Shown in pieces: positions 38,845-49,237 of a DNA stretch of 64,000 nucleotides (positions are counted from its first letter, which is position 1; each line of letters begins with the position of its first letter). The notes below the pieces were generated by a model. It saw only the letters and a list, made by a program, of their open reading frames with translations, made no database searches and was not told where the DNA came from. The DNA comes from Salinisphaera sp. UBA1666. GTDB taxonomy: Bacteria; Pseudomonadota; Gammaproteobacteria; Nevskiales; Salinisphaeraceae. The position numbers and the translations under genes are program-made. Location: positions 25,103 through 89,102 of the forward strand of contig DCKU01000186.1 of assembly GCA_002320455.1 (NCBI GenBank), given 5' to 3'.

Positions 38845-40293
38845 TCAGGCGCTTCTGGCGTGTGCGTGGCCGACATCTCGACGGTGTCGGCCCGGCCGGG
38901 CCGACTCGATACGCGACAGCAGCAGCGGCTCCAGCTCTTCCAGTGTGCGGTTCTTGGTCTCGGGCACAAAGCGCAGCACCACGGCCAGACAGATCAGTGT
39001 GAAGCCCGCGTATAGCCAGAACGAAAAACCGCCGTTGAACAGCGCCTGTAGCCACGGGTTCTGATCCAGCAGCGGAAACGTCTGGGTGACCACGAATCCG
39101 GCGAACCATTGACACGCCACTGCGAACGCCATGGCACGCGAGCGGATGCTGTTGGGAAAGATTTCGCCGATCAGTGTCCAACAGACACAGCCCCAGGAAA
39201 TGGCGAACGACATGATATAGAGCACCAGACAGATCAGGGCCCCGTAACCCACCGATTGGCTATAGACGATCGTGCCGAGGCCCGCCATGCCGATACAACA
39301 GCCTAAGCTGCCGTAAGTGATCAACGGTCGCCGTCCAACGCGATCAATCAGCAGCATTCCGGCCAGATTGCCGAACACGAAGGCGATGCCCATCACCGAC
39401 GTCTGGAGCAGTGCGGTTTCGCTGGAGTCGACCACGCGCTCGAAGATCTGCGGCGCGTAGTACATCACCACGTTGATACCGGTGAGCTGCTGAGCGGCCG
39501 CCACGAAAGCGCCGATCGCCACGATGCCGAAGATGCCGGGTTTGCGCAGGCTGACCCGTTGATGAGCGCGTTCACCGGCAAACGAGGCTTTGATATCGTC
39601 AACCAGGCCGGCAACGCGTTCCGAGGGGTTGGCTCGGTCTAGGACGTGTCGGGCCTCGTTATCCCGGTTTTTTAGGATTAGCCAGCGCGGCGACTCCGGA
39701 ATCAAGGGAAGCAGGGCCGCGAACAGAATCGCCGGTACAACCTCCGAACCCAACATCCAGCGCCAGCCGTACGCCGTCAGCCACTCGGGCGTGACCCCGC
39801 GGGCAATGAAATAATTCACGAAAAACACGATGACCGCGCCCACGGCCGTGGACTGCTGGAACAGACTGATGCTGGTACCGCGCATATCGCCGGGCGAAAT
39901 TTCCGACAGATACATCGGCGCGACCACGCTGGCTAGACCGACCGCTAGGCCGCCGAGCATGCGGAACACGCTATACCAGAAGAAATCCGCGGCCAGCGCC
40001 GAGCCCAGAGCCGAAACGATGAACAGCGCTGCGGCCAGCCATAGCGCGCCGCGGCGACCGCCATAAAGCGCCGCAGCACCTGCGCCGAGCGCGCCAATGA
40101 TGGCGCCGATAACAACCGACGATACCGCCCAACCGGTCGCGAGCGGGGAGAGCTGGAAGTGGTCGGTAATAGGGCCGATCGCGCCAGAGATCACCGCTGT
40201 GTCATACCCGAACAGAATGCCGGCCAACGCGGCGATCAAGCTGGTTTGGATGACGAATCGAAAGCGGCGAGAGTCTGTTGCTTGCCGGGTCAT
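38845..40293 (-). CDS. Sugar porter (MFS), probable myo-inositol transporter
   Basis: A 482-aa, 12-helix major facilitator of the sugar porter family. GILFGYDTAVISGAIG, GGRRG (the RxGRR loop), PMYLSEISPGDMRG, VPESPRWL-like text (IPESPRWLILK), the QQLTGINVVMYYAPQIF substrate motif and VPETKNRTLEELE are all present. It is divergent from iolB, with two GGAA/AGAA-type palindromes in its own upstream region, which places it in the inositol regulon (IolT-like role inferred). Confidence 0.88.
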   Translation of the reverse strand: MTRQATDSRRFRFVIQTSLIAALAGILFGYDTAVISGAIGPITDHFQLSPLATGWAVSSVVIGAIIGALGAGAAALYGGRRGALWLAAALFIVSALGSALAADFFWYSVFRMLGGLAVGLASVVAPMYLSEISPGDMRGTSISLFQQSTAVGAVIVFFVNYFIARGVTPEWLTAYGWRWMLGSEVVPAILFAALLPLIPESPRWLILKNRDNEARHVLDRANPSERVAGLVDDIKASFAGERAHQRVSLRKPGIFGIVAIGAFVAAAQQLTGINVVMYYAPQIFERVVDSSETALLQTSVMGIAFVFGNLAGMLLIDRVGRRPLITYGSLGCCIGMAGLGTIVYSQSVGYGALICLVLYIMSFAISWGCVCWTLIGEIFPNSIRSRAMAFAVACQWFAGFVVTQTFPLLDQNPWLQALFNGGFSFWLYAGFTLICLAVVLRFVPETKNRTLEELEPLLLSRIESARPGRHRRDVGHAHARSA

Positions 40294-40327
40294 GGCACCG
40301 TGCTCCTTGGAAAACAGGCGCGCCTGA

Positions 40328-40373
40328 TTGGAATTTAATTTCCAAAAATTAATAAAAAAAGAAAATAAATTCT
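40328..40373 (-). promoter_or_regulatory. Two inositol-regulon operators upstream of the MFS transporter
   Basis: GGAATTTAATTTCC (40330-40343, extended to TTGG...CCAA at 40328-40345) is an exact GGAA-N6-TTCC palindrome 35 bp upstream of the transporter ATG. AGAAAATAAATTCT (40360-40373) is a second, weaker copy. I recall GGAA-N6-TTCC as the site of the RpiR-type IolR of Sinorhizobium; an RpiR gene lies at the end of this cluster. The rest of the 272-bp divergent gap shows no gene. Confidence 0.6.
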
Positions 40374-40518
40374 ATAAAGACCTTAGTCGTAGATACGACG
40401 TACACGGCGCTGCCAGCGTCTAGAAGATCAACTCGACGACCGGTTAGATAGCACGTGGGCCGACGAGGGCATCTATCGACCAAAGTATGATTCGAAAACC
40501 TTTGATGGATGCCAGTTC

Positions 40519-40532
40519 AGAAAATATATTCT
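40519..40532 (+). promoter_or_regulatory. Inositol-regulon operator upstream of iolB
   Basis: AGAAAATATATTCT is an AGAA-N6-TTCT palindrome 33 bp before the iolB start, in an AT-rich tract. Confidence 0.5.
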
Positions 40533-40565
40533 AATTAGATGATAATATAGAACGTAGAGGCATTC

Positions 40566-41378
40566 ATGCAGTTGTTGCTCAAAGCGGCTCGCGACCAGCC
40601 GCAGACATTAGATACCGCCCAGGCAGAGCAGGCCTTGGACTACGTTCGTTTTCGACACCGGGGTCTGGCCGAAGGCGAGCGAGTGAGCGAGACCAGCGAC
40701 GACCAAGAACTCTGTCTGGTCATGTTGTCGGGCAAGGCCGATATTACGGTTGGCGATACCACCTTCGAAGCCGTCGGCCAGCGTATGAGCGTGTTCGAGC
40801 AGATCCCGCCGCATGCCGTCTACGTGCCCAATGATGCTCGGTTTGAAGTACACGCCTTGACCGACGTCGAGCTTGGCATCTGTGGGGCGCCGGGCAAGAG
40901 CGGCCACGCGCCTCGCCACATTACCCCCGAGCACATCAAGCAATCCACCCGCGGCGAGGGCGCCAACGTGCGCCACGTCCACGATATCCTTCCCGAGACC
41001 GAGCCGGCAGACAGCCTGCTCGTGGTCGAGGTCTATACCCCGGCCGGCAACTGGTCCAGTTATCCGCCGCACAAGCATGACGAAGACAACCTGCCGGCCG
41101 AGTCGTTTCTCGAGGAAAGCTATTACCACCGGCTCAATCCCGGCTCCGGCTTCGGCTTTCAGCGCGTTTATACCGACGATCGTTCAATAGACGAGGCCAT
41201 AGCCTTCGGCGACGGTGACTGTGTGCTGGTACCCAAGGGCTATCACCCGGTCGGTGCCCCGTACGGCCATGACTTGTACTACCTGAACGTGATGGCCGGC
41301 CCCAAACGCGAGTGGAAATTCACGACTGATCCCGATTTCGCGTGGCTGACCCAGCCCTCGAAGAGGTCGCAAGAATAG
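40566..41378 (+). CDS. iolB: 5-deoxy-glucuronate isomerase
   Basis: It isomerises 5-deoxy-D-glucuronate to 5-dehydro-2-deoxygluconate, the fourth step of inositol breakdown. The 270-aa bicupin has FRHRGLAEGE, then SSYPPHKHDEDNLPAESFLEESYYHRLNPGSGFGFQRVYTD and a metal-ligand histidine set with KGYHPVGAPYGHDLYYLNVMAGP, all diagnostic of IolB. The start at 40566 follows GTAGAGG. A small ORF and a terminator follow. Confidence 0.96.
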   Translation: MQLLLKAARDQPQTLDTAQAEQALDYVRFRHRGLAEGERVSETSDDQELCLVMLSGKADITVGDTTFEAVGQRMSVFEQIPPHAVYVPNDARFEVHALTDVELGICGAPGKSGHAPRHITPEHIKQSTRGEGANVRHVHDILPETEPADSLLVVEVYTPAGNWSSYPPHKHDEDNLPAESFLEESYYHRLNPGSGFGFQRVYTDDRSIDEAIAFGDGDCVLVPKGYHPVGAPYGHDLYYLNVMAGPKREWKFTTDPDFAWLTQPSKRSQE

Positions 41379-41388
41379 GAGCCCCGCA

Positions 41389-41538
41389 ATGACCGACACG
41401 ACAGGCGTTTCGAATACCACCCGACGGCCGGGCTGGATAATGCATGTCGTCGACTGGCTCGACCGAGCGGCCTGCCATGCCGGTAGCCATAGCGCGGGCT
41501 ATATGATGCCGTTGCGGCCCGCTGCCATGGATCATTAA
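41389..41538 (+). CDS. Small ORF of 49 aa after iolB
   Basis: ATG at 41389 lies 7 bases after AGGAG (41377-41381), an ideal ribosome site that overlaps the iolB stop codon. The 49-codon frame ends in TAA at 41536-41538, 33 bp before a strong terminator, so it is transcribed with iolB. The product begins MTDTTGVSN, has a middle DWLDRAACHAGSH region with three His and one Cys, and ends RPAAMDH. There is no signal peptide or membrane helix. I recognise no homologue; a metal-binding or regulatory micro-protein is only a guess. Confidence 0.6.
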   Translation: MTDTTGVSNTTRRPGWIMHVVDWLDRAACHAGSHSAGYMMPLRPAAMDH

Positions 41539-41570
41539 CCGCTAGCAGCCGCAACAATAAGCAGCTGACC

Positions 41571-41601
41571 AAAGGCCGGCAAACCATTTGCCGGCCTTTT
41601 T
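41571..41601 (+). terminator. Rho-independent terminator after iolB and the small ORF
   Basis: A perfect 13-bp stem (AAAGGCCGGCAAA 41571-41583 with TTTGCCGGCCTTT 41587-41599) with a 3-nt loop runs into T residues. Confidence 0.9.
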
Positions 41602-41666
41602 GATGCGTGGCATGGGCCGCCGTCTACGACGAAAGACGGAATAGGCGATCTCCCTGAATATAGAAT

Positions 41667-41680
41667 AGAATTAATTTTCT
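41667..41680 (+). promoter_or_regulatory. Inositol-regulon operator upstream of iolG
   Basis: AGAATTAATTTTCT (extended ATAGAA...TTCTAT) is an AGAA-N6-TTCT palindrome about 50 bp before iolG. A more degenerate relative, AGAATAAATAATCC at 42842-42855, lies upstream of iolC. Confidence 0.5.
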
Positions 41681-41730
41681 ATTTTAAGGCGCGCCAGAAT
41701 AATCCTGCGCGCGGATTCAGAGGATTGCCC

Positions 41731-42744
41731 ATGTCGCAACGACCCATGAACCTGGCCATCATCGGGGCTGGCCGTATTGCGGCTGTTCACGCTGCTGCTG
41801 CGGCCCGCGATCCTGCTATTGCGCTCTACGGCATTGCCGACGTGCGCGCAGAGGCGGCCCAAGCGCTGGCTGATGAATACGACGTCCGCGTGATGGACAG
41901 CGCCGAGGTATTTGCCGACCAGGCCATCGACGGCATCCTCATTGCGTCATCGACCGATACGCATGCCGACTTCTTGGAACAGGCGGTACGGGCTGGAAAA
42001 GCCGTACTGTGCGAAAAGCCGATTGCCCTGGATCTGGAGCGTACCCGATATGCCTTGTCGGTGGTCGAATCCGGCAGCGTGGCCTGTGCACTCGGATTCA
42101 ACCGTCGGCACGACCCGCAGTTTGCCGAGCTCAAGAGGGCTGTAGTCAACGGCGATATCGGCCGGCTAGAAACCCTGACCATTATCAGCCGCGACCCGAG
42201 CCCGCCGCCGGTGGACTATATCGCCCGATCGGGCGGGCTGTTCATGGATATGACGATTCACGACTTCGATACCGCGCGCTGGCTACTCGACGAGCCGATC
42301 CGCTCGGTCTTCGCGGTCGGCGATGCGCTCATCGACCCGGCGATCGGGCAGGCCGGCGATATCGATACCGCGATGGTCACGCTGACCACCGAGTCGGGTC
42401 GCCTGTGTCATATTCAGAACTCGCGGCGCGCGGCCTATGGCTATGACCAGCGCATCGAGGCCTTTGGCAGCACTGGCATGATCCAAGCCGTGAACGAAAC
42501 CGAAACGCGGCTGCGCCGGACATCGGCCGAAGGCGAGCGCAGCGAGCCGCCCAAGCACTTCTTCCTGGAGCGCTATGCCGATGCGTTCGCCCGGGAGCTG
42601 GCCGACTGGGCCGAGGCCTGGCGCTCTGGACGAGCGCCACTGGCCGGTGCACGAGATGGGTACGAGGCGTTGTCTATCGCCGTTGCCGCAAATCGCTCGC
42701 GCGTTGAAGGCCGGCCCGTTGCTCTGTCCGAAATACAGGGCTGA
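41731..42744 (+). CDS. iolG: myo-Inositol 2-dehydrogenase
   Basis: It oxidises myo-inositol to 2-keto-myo-inositol with NAD+. The 337-aa Gfo/Idh/MocA protein has the Rossmann motif IIGAGRIAAVHA near the N-terminus, the catalytic motif CEKPIALDLE with its lysine, and GFNRRHDPQFAELKRAV plus GGLFMDMTIHDFD with the catalytic Asp/His pair. The ATG at 41731 is 7 nt after AGAGGA and is preferred to the in-frame TTG at 41725. Confidence 0.93.
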   Translation: MSQRPMNLAIIGAGRIAAVHAAAAARDPAIALYGIADVRAEAAQALADEYDVRVMDSAEVFADQAIDGILIASSTDTHADFLEQAVRAGKAVLCEKPIALDLERTRYALSVVESGSVACALGFNRRHDPQFAELKRAVVNGDIGRLETLTIISRDPSPPPVDYIARSGGLFMDMTIHDFDTARWLLDEPIRSVFAVGDALIDPAIGQAGDIDTAMVTLTTESGRLCHIQNSRRAAYGYDQRIEAFGSTGMIQAVNETETRLRRTSAEGERSEPPKHFFLERYADAFARELADWAEAWRSGRAPLAGARDGYEALSIAVAANRSRVEGRPVALSEIQG

Positions 42745-42903
42745 TCTCTCGTGCGTCGAACGACCGCACATGCCGCCTGGCGCGAGGCCTCGACTTTGGT
42801 CGCAGTCGTATTGATCGGCACGTTTCACTTGTCTAATATTTAGAATAAATAATCCAATATTGAAGCGCGTGATACACGTGTTTCCATCATGGGAGGGTCA
42901 GTG

Positions 42904-44850
42904 ATGCAGAAGCCGTCGCTCGATGTGATCTGTCTGGGCCGTGCCGCTGTCGACCTTTATGCACAGCAGGTCGGGGCGCGCCTCGAAGACGTTTCTAGCT
43001 TTGCCAAGTATCTGGGCGGCAGCTCGGGCAACTGTGCCTATGGCAGCGCTCGTCTTGGCTTGGCCTCGGCCATGCTCACGCGGGTCGGCAACGAACAGTT
43101 CGGCCGATTCGTAGTCGAGGCGCTGGCCCGGGCCGGGGTCGATACGTCGCATATGCCGGTCGATGCCGATCGGGCCACGGCGCTGGCGATTCTGGCGCTC
43201 AAGGATCGCGACACCTTTCCGCTGCTGTTCTATCGTCGCGACTGTGCCGATATGGCCATTGCCGCCGACGATATCGATCCCGATTGGATCGGCTCGGCCA
43301 AGGCGCTGGCCATTACGGGCACCCACTTATCGACGGAGACGACGCAAGACGCTTGCCGCGCGGCTCTGGACGCTGCAGCGTCGCACGGCCGCCGACGGGT
43401 TCTAGACATCGACTATCGCCCGGTGTTATGGGGCTTGACCGATCCAGGGGACGGCGAAACCCGCTATGTTCAGGACGCCGAGACCACCGCCCATCTGCAG
43501 CGTTGGGTCGGTGATTTCGATCTGATCGTGGGCACCGAGGAAGAGTTTCATATCGCTGGCGGCACCACCGATACGATCGCCGCGCTGAAAAAGGTCCGTG
43601 CGCTGTCGGACGCGGTGCTGGTCTGCAAGCTGGGCCCGCTGGGCTGCACTATCTTTGAAGGCCCGATCGGTGACTCGGTCGACGACGGCGTGCGGGTCGA
43701 GGGCGTTCAGGTCGAGGTGCTCAACGTTCTGGGCGCCGGCGATGCGTTCATGGCCGGCTTTCTGCGGGGGTATCTGCGCGACGAACCCTGGGAAACCTGT
43801 GCCTCCTACGCCAACGCCTGCGGGGCGCTGGTGGTCTCGCGCCACGGCTGTGCTCCGGCCATGCCCAGTGAGACCGAGCTGTTTGATTACCTGGCGCGTC
43901 AGGACGCGGTGGCGCGCCCGGATCGCGATGCCCGGCTCAACGATCTGCACGCCAAGACCACCCGCCACCCGGCTGAATGGGGCCCGATCTATGGCCTGGC
44001 TTTCGATCATCGGCGTCAGCTGTTCGACATGGCCGCCGAGCTGGGAGTAGAAGCCAAGCATCTGTCGCCGCTCAAGACGCTGCTGGTGGCCGCCGCCGAG
44101 GCCGGCTTTGCCCGATCCGGCGCGCCGGGCACGCCGGCGGTGCTGTGCGACGACGTGATCGGCCAGGACGCGCTCAACGCCATGACCGGTCGAGGCTGGT
44201 GGATCGGCCGTCCGGTTGAGCTGCCGGGCTCGCGGCCGTTGGTGTTCCAGCACGGAGACGATATCGGCAGCGAGCTGGTGAGTTGGCCGGCCGAGCACAT
44301 CATCAAGTGTCTGGTTTTTTATGACCCCGACGACGAAATCGAGCTGCGCTTGGCCCAGGAAGATCGGCTGCGCCAGCTGGAACAGGCACGCCGGGTCTCT
44401 GGCCACGAGCTACTGATCGAGATCATCCCGCCGAAGAATCACTCGACCGATGACCTGACCATCGCGCGCAGCCTGCAACGCTGTTATCACCTGGGCATCC
44501 GGCCCGACTGGTGGAAACTGCCGCCGATGAACGAGACCGCCTGGGAGAACGTGCGGGAGATCGTGACGCGCTACGACGCCCATTGCCGCGGCGTGGTGTT
44601 GCTGGGCCTGGATGCTCCGATGGACGAGGTCAAGGCCGGTTTTCGGGCGGCCAGCGGCTCGCAGATCTGTCGCGGGTTCACGATCGGGCGCACGCTGTTT
44701 GCCGACGCCGCCCGCGACTGGCTGGCCGGTCGTATCGACGATGCGCAGCTCGTGGACACGGTCGCCGACAACTATGCCGAGCTGATTACCACCTGGCGCG
44801 AGGCCGCAGGCGATAGCGCAGCCACACGTCAGGTCGCTGGAGGCCTGTGA
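42904..44850 (+). CDS. iolC: 5-dehydro-2-deoxygluconokinase fused to a DUF2090 aldolase-like domain
   Basis: The N-terminal half (residues about 1-320) is a PfkB/ribokinase-fold kinase with GGSSGNCAYGSARLG, then GAGDAFMAGFLRGY containing the catalytic Asp. It phosphorylates 5-dehydro-2-deoxygluconate. The C-terminal half (about 330-640) is DUF2090, a TIM-barrel domain thought to do the IolJ aldolase step, with IYGLAFDHRRQLFDMAAE and IEIIPPKNH. The ATG at 42904 follows GGGAGGG. No separate iolJ is present, which fits the fusion. It overlaps iolD. Confidence 0.93.
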   Translation: MQKPSLDVICLGRAAVDLYAQQVGARLEDVSSFAKYLGGSSGNCAYGSARLGLASAMLTRVGNEQFGRFVVEALARAGVDTSHMPVDADRATALAILALKDRDTFPLLFYRRDCADMAIAADDIDPDWIGSAKALAITGTHLSTETTQDACRAALDAAASHGRRRVLDIDYRPVLWGLTDPGDGETRYVQDAETTAHLQRWVGDFDLIVGTEEEFHIAGGTTDTIAALKKVRALSDAVLVCKLGPLGCTIFEGPIGDSVDDGVRVEGVQVEVLNVLGAGDAFMAGFLRGYLRDEPWETCASYANACGALVVSRHGCAPAMPSETELFDYLARQDAVARPDRDARLNDLHAKTTRHPAEWGPIYGLAFDHRRQLFDMAAELGVEAKHLSPLKTLLVAAAEAGFARSGAPGTPAVLCDDVIGQDALNAMTGRGWWIGRPVELPGSRPLVFQHGDDIGSELVSWPAEHIIKCLVFYDPDDEIELRLAQEDRLRQLEQARRVSGHELLIEIIPPKNHSTDDLTIARSLQRCYHLGIRPDWWKLPPMNETAWENVREIVTRYDAHCRGVVLLGLDAPMDEVKAGFRAASGSQICRGFTIGRTLFADAARDWLAGRIDDAQLVDTVADNYAELITTWREAAGDSAATRQVAGGL

Positions 44851-46697
44851 TGCAAGAAACGGTTCGATTGACCATGGCCCAGGCGCTGGTGCGCTATCTT
44901 GGCGCCCAGTACATCGAGATCGACGGCCGACAAGAGCCGCTGTTCGGCGGCTGTTTTGCGATCTTCGGCCACGGGAACGTCGCGGGGATGGGCGAGGCCC
45001 TTTACGCCGAGCGTGAGCGTTTTTCGACCTGGCGCGGGCACAACGAACAAGGCATGACCCACGCCGCGATTGGCTATGCCAAACAATATCGCCGACGCCG
45101 GATGATGGCCGTAACCACGTCGATCGGCCCCGGTGCGCTCAATATGGTGACCGCGGCCGGCCTGGCGCATGCCAATCGCTTGCCGGTGCTGCTGCTGCCG
45201 GGCGATACGTTCGCCAGCCGCGCGCCCGATCCCGTGCTGCAACAGGTCGAGCACTACGGCGCGCCGTCGACCACGGTCAATGATGCGTTCGTGCCGGTTT
45301 CGCGCTATTTCGATCGCATCACGCGGCCCGAGCAGCTGCTGGCCAGCCTGCCAGCGGCCGTGGACACGCTTTTAGACCCGGTCGACTGTGGCCCGGCCAC
45401 CTTGGCGCTGCCCCAGGACGTACAGGCCGAGGCCTACGATTTTCCGCGTGTGTTCTTCGAGCCTCGCCTGCGGCGTATCCGCCAGCCGGGGCTCGACGTG
45501 CACGAACTGGCCGCTGCCGTAGCAACGTTGGCCGCGGCCGACAAGCCGCTGATCATCGCCGGCGGCGGCGTGCTCTATAGCGACGCCGCCGATACCCTGG
45601 CGCAGTTCGCACAAACGCACGGCATCCCCGTGGCCGAGACCCAGGCCGGCAAGGGCAGCCTGCGCGCCGATCACCCAATGAACGTCGGCTCGATCGGCGT
45701 AACCGGCAGTACGGCCGCCAACACGCTGGCCGCTGAGGCAGACGTGATCGTGGCGCTGGGTACCCGCCTACAAGACTTCACCACCGGTTCGCGAGCGCTG
45801 TACGGGGCCAACGGCCCGCGACTGCTGGCGATCAACGCGGCCCGTTTCGACGGGGCCAAGCACGGCGCACAAGCGCTCATCGGTGACGCACAAGTGGCAC
45901 TGGACGCTCTGTCGAGCCGTCTGGACGGCTGGCAGGCCGCATCCGACTGGCAAGAGCGGCTGTCCGTCGCTCGAGGCAACTGGCTGAGCGTGGTGGCGCG
46001 CGTGACCGCGGACGACGGCACAGCGACCCCCGCCGATAGCCAGGTGCTGGGCGCGGTCAATCGCGCGGCGGGCGAGAACGGCACGGTCGTCTGTGCCGCC
46101 GGCGGGCTGCCGGGCGAGCTGCACAAGCTTTACCAGACCACCGGACCCGGCAGCTATCACGTGGAATATGGCTTTTCTTGCATGGGCTATGAAGTTGCCG
46201 GCGGGCTGGGCGCCAAGATGGCAGCGCCCGCGCGCGAGATCTATGTCACCGTCGGCGACGGCAGTTATCTGATGCTGAACTCGGAGCTGGCCACCTCGGT
46301 CATGCTGGGCTACAAGCTCATCGTGGTACTGCTGGATAACCGCGGCTATGGCTGTATCCATCGGCTACAAGAGGCCACGGTCGGCGTCGAGTTCAACAAC
46401 CTGTTTTCAGGCTGTCAGACCGCTGCCGGCGGTGCTCCGGAGATCGACTTTGCCGCCCATGCCCGCGCGCTCGGCTGCGAAGCCGAGTGGGTCGAAGGTA
46501 TTTCAGGCCTGGAGGCTGCGCTCGGCCGGGCTCAAGCCGCCGATCGGAGCTATGTCATCGCTCTCAAGACCGACCCGGATAAGGCCACGGCCGAAGGCGG
46601 GGCGTGGTGGGACGTGCCGGTGGCCGAAGTCTCCGAGCGTGACGCAGTCACCGAGCGCCGCGGTGCCTACGAACAGAACAAGCAGCGCCAGAGATAA
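44850..46697 (+). CDS. iolD: 3D-(3,5/4)-trihydroxycyclohexane-1,2-dione acylhydrolase
   Basis: A ThDP-dependent enzyme that opens the inositol ring. The 615-aa protein shows the IolD N-terminus QETVRLTMAQALVRYL, then FGHGNVAGMGEAL, the ThDP glutamate in GHNEQGMTHAA and the ThDP-binding GDGSYLMLNSELATSVMLGYKLIVVLLDNRGYGCI. ATG at 44850 shares one base with the iolC stop; a GTG is one codon upstream. GGAGG precedes it. Confidence 0.96.
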   Translation: MQETVRLTMAQALVRYLGAQYIEIDGRQEPLFGGCFAIFGHGNVAGMGEALYAERERFSTWRGHNEQGMTHAAIGYAKQYRRRRMMAVTTSIGPGALNMVTAAGLAHANRLPVLLLPGDTFASRAPDPVLQQVEHYGAPSTTVNDAFVPVSRYFDRITRPEQLLASLPAAVDTLLDPVDCGPATLALPQDVQAEAYDFPRVFFEPRLRRIRQPGLDVHELAAAVATLAAADKPLIIAGGGVLYSDAADTLAQFAQTHGIPVAETQAGKGSLRADHPMNVGSIGVTGSTAANTLAAEADVIVALGTRLQDFTTGSRALYGANGPRLLAINAARFDGAKHGAQALIGDAQVALDALSSRLDGWQAASDWQERLSVARGNWLSVVARVTADDGTATPADSQVLGAVNRAAGENGTVVCAAGGLPGELHKLYQTTGPGSYHVEYGFSCMGYEVAGGLGAKMAAPAREIYVTVGDGSYLMLNSELATSVMLGYKLIVVLLDNRGYGCIHRLQEATVGVEFNNLFSGCQTAAGGAPEIDFAAHARALGCEAEWVEGISGLEAALGRAQAADRSYVIALKTDPDKATAEGGAWWDVPVAEVSERDAVTERRGAYEQNKQRQR

Positions 46698-46712
46698 GCC
46701 AAGGGATAAGCC

Positions 46713-47609
46713 ATGACCGTTCGATTGGGTGTAAATCCGCTCCTGTGGAGCAACGACGACTTGCCGCTGCTGGGCGACGAAACGCCGCTGGCCCAGTGTT
46801 TGGCCGAGGCGCGACGCGCCGGCTATGCGGGCGTCGAAATGGGCCGCAAGTTTCCGCGAACCCCCGATGCCTTGTCCGAGGCGCTGGCCGTGGATGGGCT
46901 GGATCTGGCATCGGGCTGGTATTCGTCCAACCTGCTGGAACACGACGCCGCTACGGAAATCGCGGCGATGCAAGGCCACCTGGCACTGATGCGCGCGACC
47001 GGGGTCACGGCTATGGTGTTCTGTGAAACCGCGCGCTGTGTCCATCTCGATCGCGGGCTGGCCGTGTCGCGCCGGCCGCGGCTCAGCGACGCCGACTGGG
47101 CGATACTGGCCCCAAGGCTCGATGAGGTCGCCAACTATCTGGCCGAGCAGGGCATTCGGCTGGCTTATCATCACCATATGGGCACGCCTGTCCAGTCCAC
47201 CGACGACGTCGCGCGGCTCATGGCCGAGACCGGCGACAATGTCGGCTTGTTGTTCGATACCGGGCACTGTCGTTTTGCCGGCGGTGATCCGCTGGAGTGG
47301 GTGCAACGCTTCGGCTCGCGTATCAATCACGTGCATTGCAAGGACGTGCGCGAGCCGGTCATCGCCCGAGCGCGCAACCGCGATGCCAGCTTCCTCGACG
47401 CCGTGGTCGACGGCGTGTTCACCATTCCCGGCGACGGCGATCTGGATTTTGCCGCGATCTTCGACGCGCTGGCCGCTAACGGCTACGCGGGCTGGCTGGT
47501 GGCCGAGGCCGAACAGGACCCGAGCGTGGCCCCGTCCTGGCCGCTGGCCGAGCGCAGCCGCGATTTTCTTCAAACCACCGCGCAGCGCGCCGGCCTACAA
47601 ACGGCGTAG
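46713..47609 (+). CDS. iolE: 2-keto-myo-inositol dehydratase
   Basis: It dehydrates 2-keto-myo-inositol to the diketone used by IolD. The 298-aa TIM-barrel protein (AP-endonuclease 2-like fold) has GVNPLLWSNDDLP, YAGVEMGRKFP, YHHHMGTPVQS, LLFDTGHCRFAGGDP and INHVHCKDVR, the family's metal-binding motifs. It follows iolD by 15 bp. Confidence 0.95.
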   Translation: MTVRLGVNPLLWSNDDLPLLGDETPLAQCLAEARRAGYAGVEMGRKFPRTPDALSEALAVDGLDLASGWYSSNLLEHDAATEIAAMQGHLALMRATGVTAMVFCETARCVHLDRGLAVSRRPRLSDADWAILAPRLDEVANYLAEQGIRLAYHHHMGTPVQSTDDVARLMAETGDNVGLLFDTGHCRFAGGDPLEWVQRFGSRINHVHCKDVREPVIARARNRDASFLDAVVDGVFTIPGDGDLDFAAIFDALAANGYAGWLVAEAEQDPSVAPSWPLAERSRDFLQTTAQRAGLQTA

Positions 47610-47644
47610 GCTGACCGACACCCACAACGCCAAGGATCAAAGAC

Positions 47645-49144
<1,500 letters not shown>

Positions 49145-49167
49145 CCTCGCCCGACCGGGCCCACCCG

Positions 49168-49210
49168 GCACCCGCGCGACCGCGCGGGTGCATTTTCGTT
49201 TTGTTTTTGC
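49168..49210 (+). terminator. Terminator after iolA
   Basis: The 10-bp stem GCACCCGCGC (49168-49177)/GCGCGGGTGC (49182-49191) with a 4-nt loop is followed by ATTTTCGTTTTGTTTTT. Confidence 0.85.
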
Positions 49211-49237
49211 GGCGATCGGCGCCGCCAGGGGATTGTT

